Below are positions 7,052 to 8,005 of a stretch of 8,005 nucleotides of DNA, piece after piece (position 1 is the first letter of the stretch; the number at the start of each line of letters is the position of its first letter). The position numbers and the translations under genes were made by a program. The notes under the pieces are model-generated. The model had not been told where the DNA came from. It worked only from the letters and a program-made list of their open reading frames with translations, and ran no database searches. The DNA comes from Alphaproteobacteria bacterium (GTDB lineage: Bacteria > Pseudomonadota > Alphaproteobacteria > UBA3830): NCBI GenBank assembly GCA_017416635.1, contig JAFQBQ010000185.1, forward strand, positions 1 to 8,005, read 5' to 3'.

Positions 7052-8005
7052 AAGTTTCGCGCTCCAGTAATATATTAGTCGGAAAATGGTGGTGGACAGT
7101 TAATCGTCCGTTGCTGTTTGGTTTTATTACAATGATCGTGCTCGGAATTTTTATGGCGATGGCGGCAACTCCGATGGTCGCGAATCGTATCGGAATAGAA
7201 GAATTTTATTTTTTGAAGCGACACATCGCTTATGTTATTCCGTCTCTGATGATTATTTTTTTCGTTTCGAATTTATCGCACAGCTCGATAAAAAAACTTG
7301 CCTTAATCTTATTTTTCAGCGCGGTGATTTTAACATTTCTGACCTTATTTTTCGGAGCAGAAATTAAGGGAGCGCGCAGATGGATTTCGCTTGCGGGATT
7401 TTCTGTTCAACCGTCAGAATTCGGAAAGCCCGCCTTGGCGGTTTTAGTCGCCTGGTTGCTTTCGGAGGAACAAAAAGATCCGCAAATTCGAGGAAAATTT
7501 GTTTCGACATTGCTGTGGGGCATGTTGGCATGCGCTTTAGTTTTGCAGCCTGATATCGGAATGCTTTTTGTCGTAACTTGCGTTTTCGGAATCCAACTTT
7601 TTTTGAACGGATTGCCGATAATTTTTGTAATTTCGTCTGCTCTCGCAGGAGTATCCGGACTTGCTCTGGCTTATTTATTTTTACCTCACGTAACGGTTCG
7701 AATAAATAAATTTTTAGATCCTGCCGTCGGAGATCATTACCAAATTAATAGGTCATTGGAAGCATTTTCGAGCGGCGGATTGTTTGGCGTTGGTCCTGGC
7801 GAAGGAATAATAAAAAAACATTTACCCGATGCTCACGCAGATTTCGTTTTTGCGGTTCTCGGCGAAGAGTTTGGGCTTTTCGTTTGTATCGCCGTAGTTT
7901 TGTTAATTGCTTTTGTTGTTTTATACGGAATGGAACGAGCGCTAAAAGAAACAAATATGTTTTCGCTACTTGCTTCCGTCGGATTACTCGTGCAATTCGG
8001 AGCGC
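7045..8005 (+). CDS. ftsW: Septal peptidoglycan glycosyltransferase FtsW (SEDS family), C-terminus off the window
   Basis: FtsW polymerises lipid II into glycan strands at the septum, paired with FtsI. The window holds the first 320 codons; about 50-70 residues, including the last membrane segments, are missing. The start is GTG 7045, overlapping murD by 7 nt. Translation gives GKWWWTVNRP (13-22), a membrane segment at about 23-42, GARRWI (109-114), QPSEFGK (122-128), QPDIG (168-172), LEAFSSGGLFGVGPGEG (238-254), LPDAHADF (260-267) and GEEFG (273-277). The SSGGLFGVGPGEG form marks FtsW rather than RodA. D266 corresponds to the acidic residue of the HTDF motif regarded as catalytic in SEDS proteins; the preceding Thr is Ala here. 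Helices are dense throughout, as expected for a ten-segment protein. The position after murD is the canonical ftsW slot, and murG would be expected next. Confidence 0.96.
   Translation, partial: MLEVSRSSNILVGKWWWTVNRPLLFGFITMIVLGIFMAMAATPMVANRIGIEEFYFLKRHIAYVIPSLMIIFFVSNLSHSSIKKLALILFFSAVILTFLTLFFGAEIKGARRWISLAGFSVQPSEFGKPALAVLVAWLLSEEQKDPQIRGKFVSTLLWGMLACALVLQPDIGMLFVVTCVFGIQLFLNGLPIIFVISSALAGVSGLALAYLFLPHVTVRINKFLDPAVGDHYQINRSLEAFSSGGLFGVGPGEGIIKKHLPDAHADFVFAVLGEEFGLFVCIAVVLLIAFVVLYGMERALKETNMFSLLASVGLLVQFGA

Overview
The window is a continuous piece of the bacterial division and cell wall (dcw) cluster. It holds seven genes, all on the + strand: the 3' end of ftsL, complete ftsI, murE, murF, mraY and murD, and a ftsW that runs off the right edge. 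The order ftsL-ftsI-murE-murF-mraY-murD-ftsW is the classic proteobacterial order. rsmH/mraW would be expected upstream and murG-murC downstream, but neither lies in the window.

The organism is most likely an alphaproteobacterium with an AT-rich genome (mid-to-upper 30s percent GC by eye, not counted). The FtsI C-terminus (GGKSGTAEK, LDEPQATEKTHGF, AGWIAAPTAANII), the MurD GGRPKEDG motif, the MraY KQPIREDGP segment and the FtsW N-terminus (GKWWWTVNRP) all resemble alphaproteobacterial forms as I recall them. Low GC within the alphaproteobacteria suggests a host-associated lineage such as Holosporales or a relative. That placement is inference.

Layout: ftsL end 1-207; ftsI 208-1854; murE 1851-3302; murF 3290-4666; mraY 4656-5729; murD 5726-7051; ftsW 7045-8005+. 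Every junction abuts or overlaps (0, 4, 13, 11, 4 and 7 nt), so there is no intergenic DNA and no room for a conventional promoter or terminator between genes. Ribosome binding sites lie inside the end of the preceding gene. The start of ftsW is a GTG, which a search restricted to ATG would miss.

Together the genes make and use lipid-linked peptidoglycan precursor. MurD adds D-Glu to UDP-MurNAc-L-Ala, MurE adds the third residue (meso-diaminopimelate, judged from its DNPR motif), and MurF adds D-Ala-D-Ala. MraY then loads the product onto undecaprenyl phosphate as lipid I. FtsW (glycosyltransferase) and FtsI (transpeptidase) build septal wall, with FtsL as part of the divisome activating complex. 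All catalytic motifs inside the window are intact, so the pathway looks functional. I found no mobile element, CRISPR array, RNA gene or novel system. The points worth a second look are modest: a divergent MurF, a charged FtsL tail, a few substitutions next to active sites, and a marked use of CGA arginine codons.
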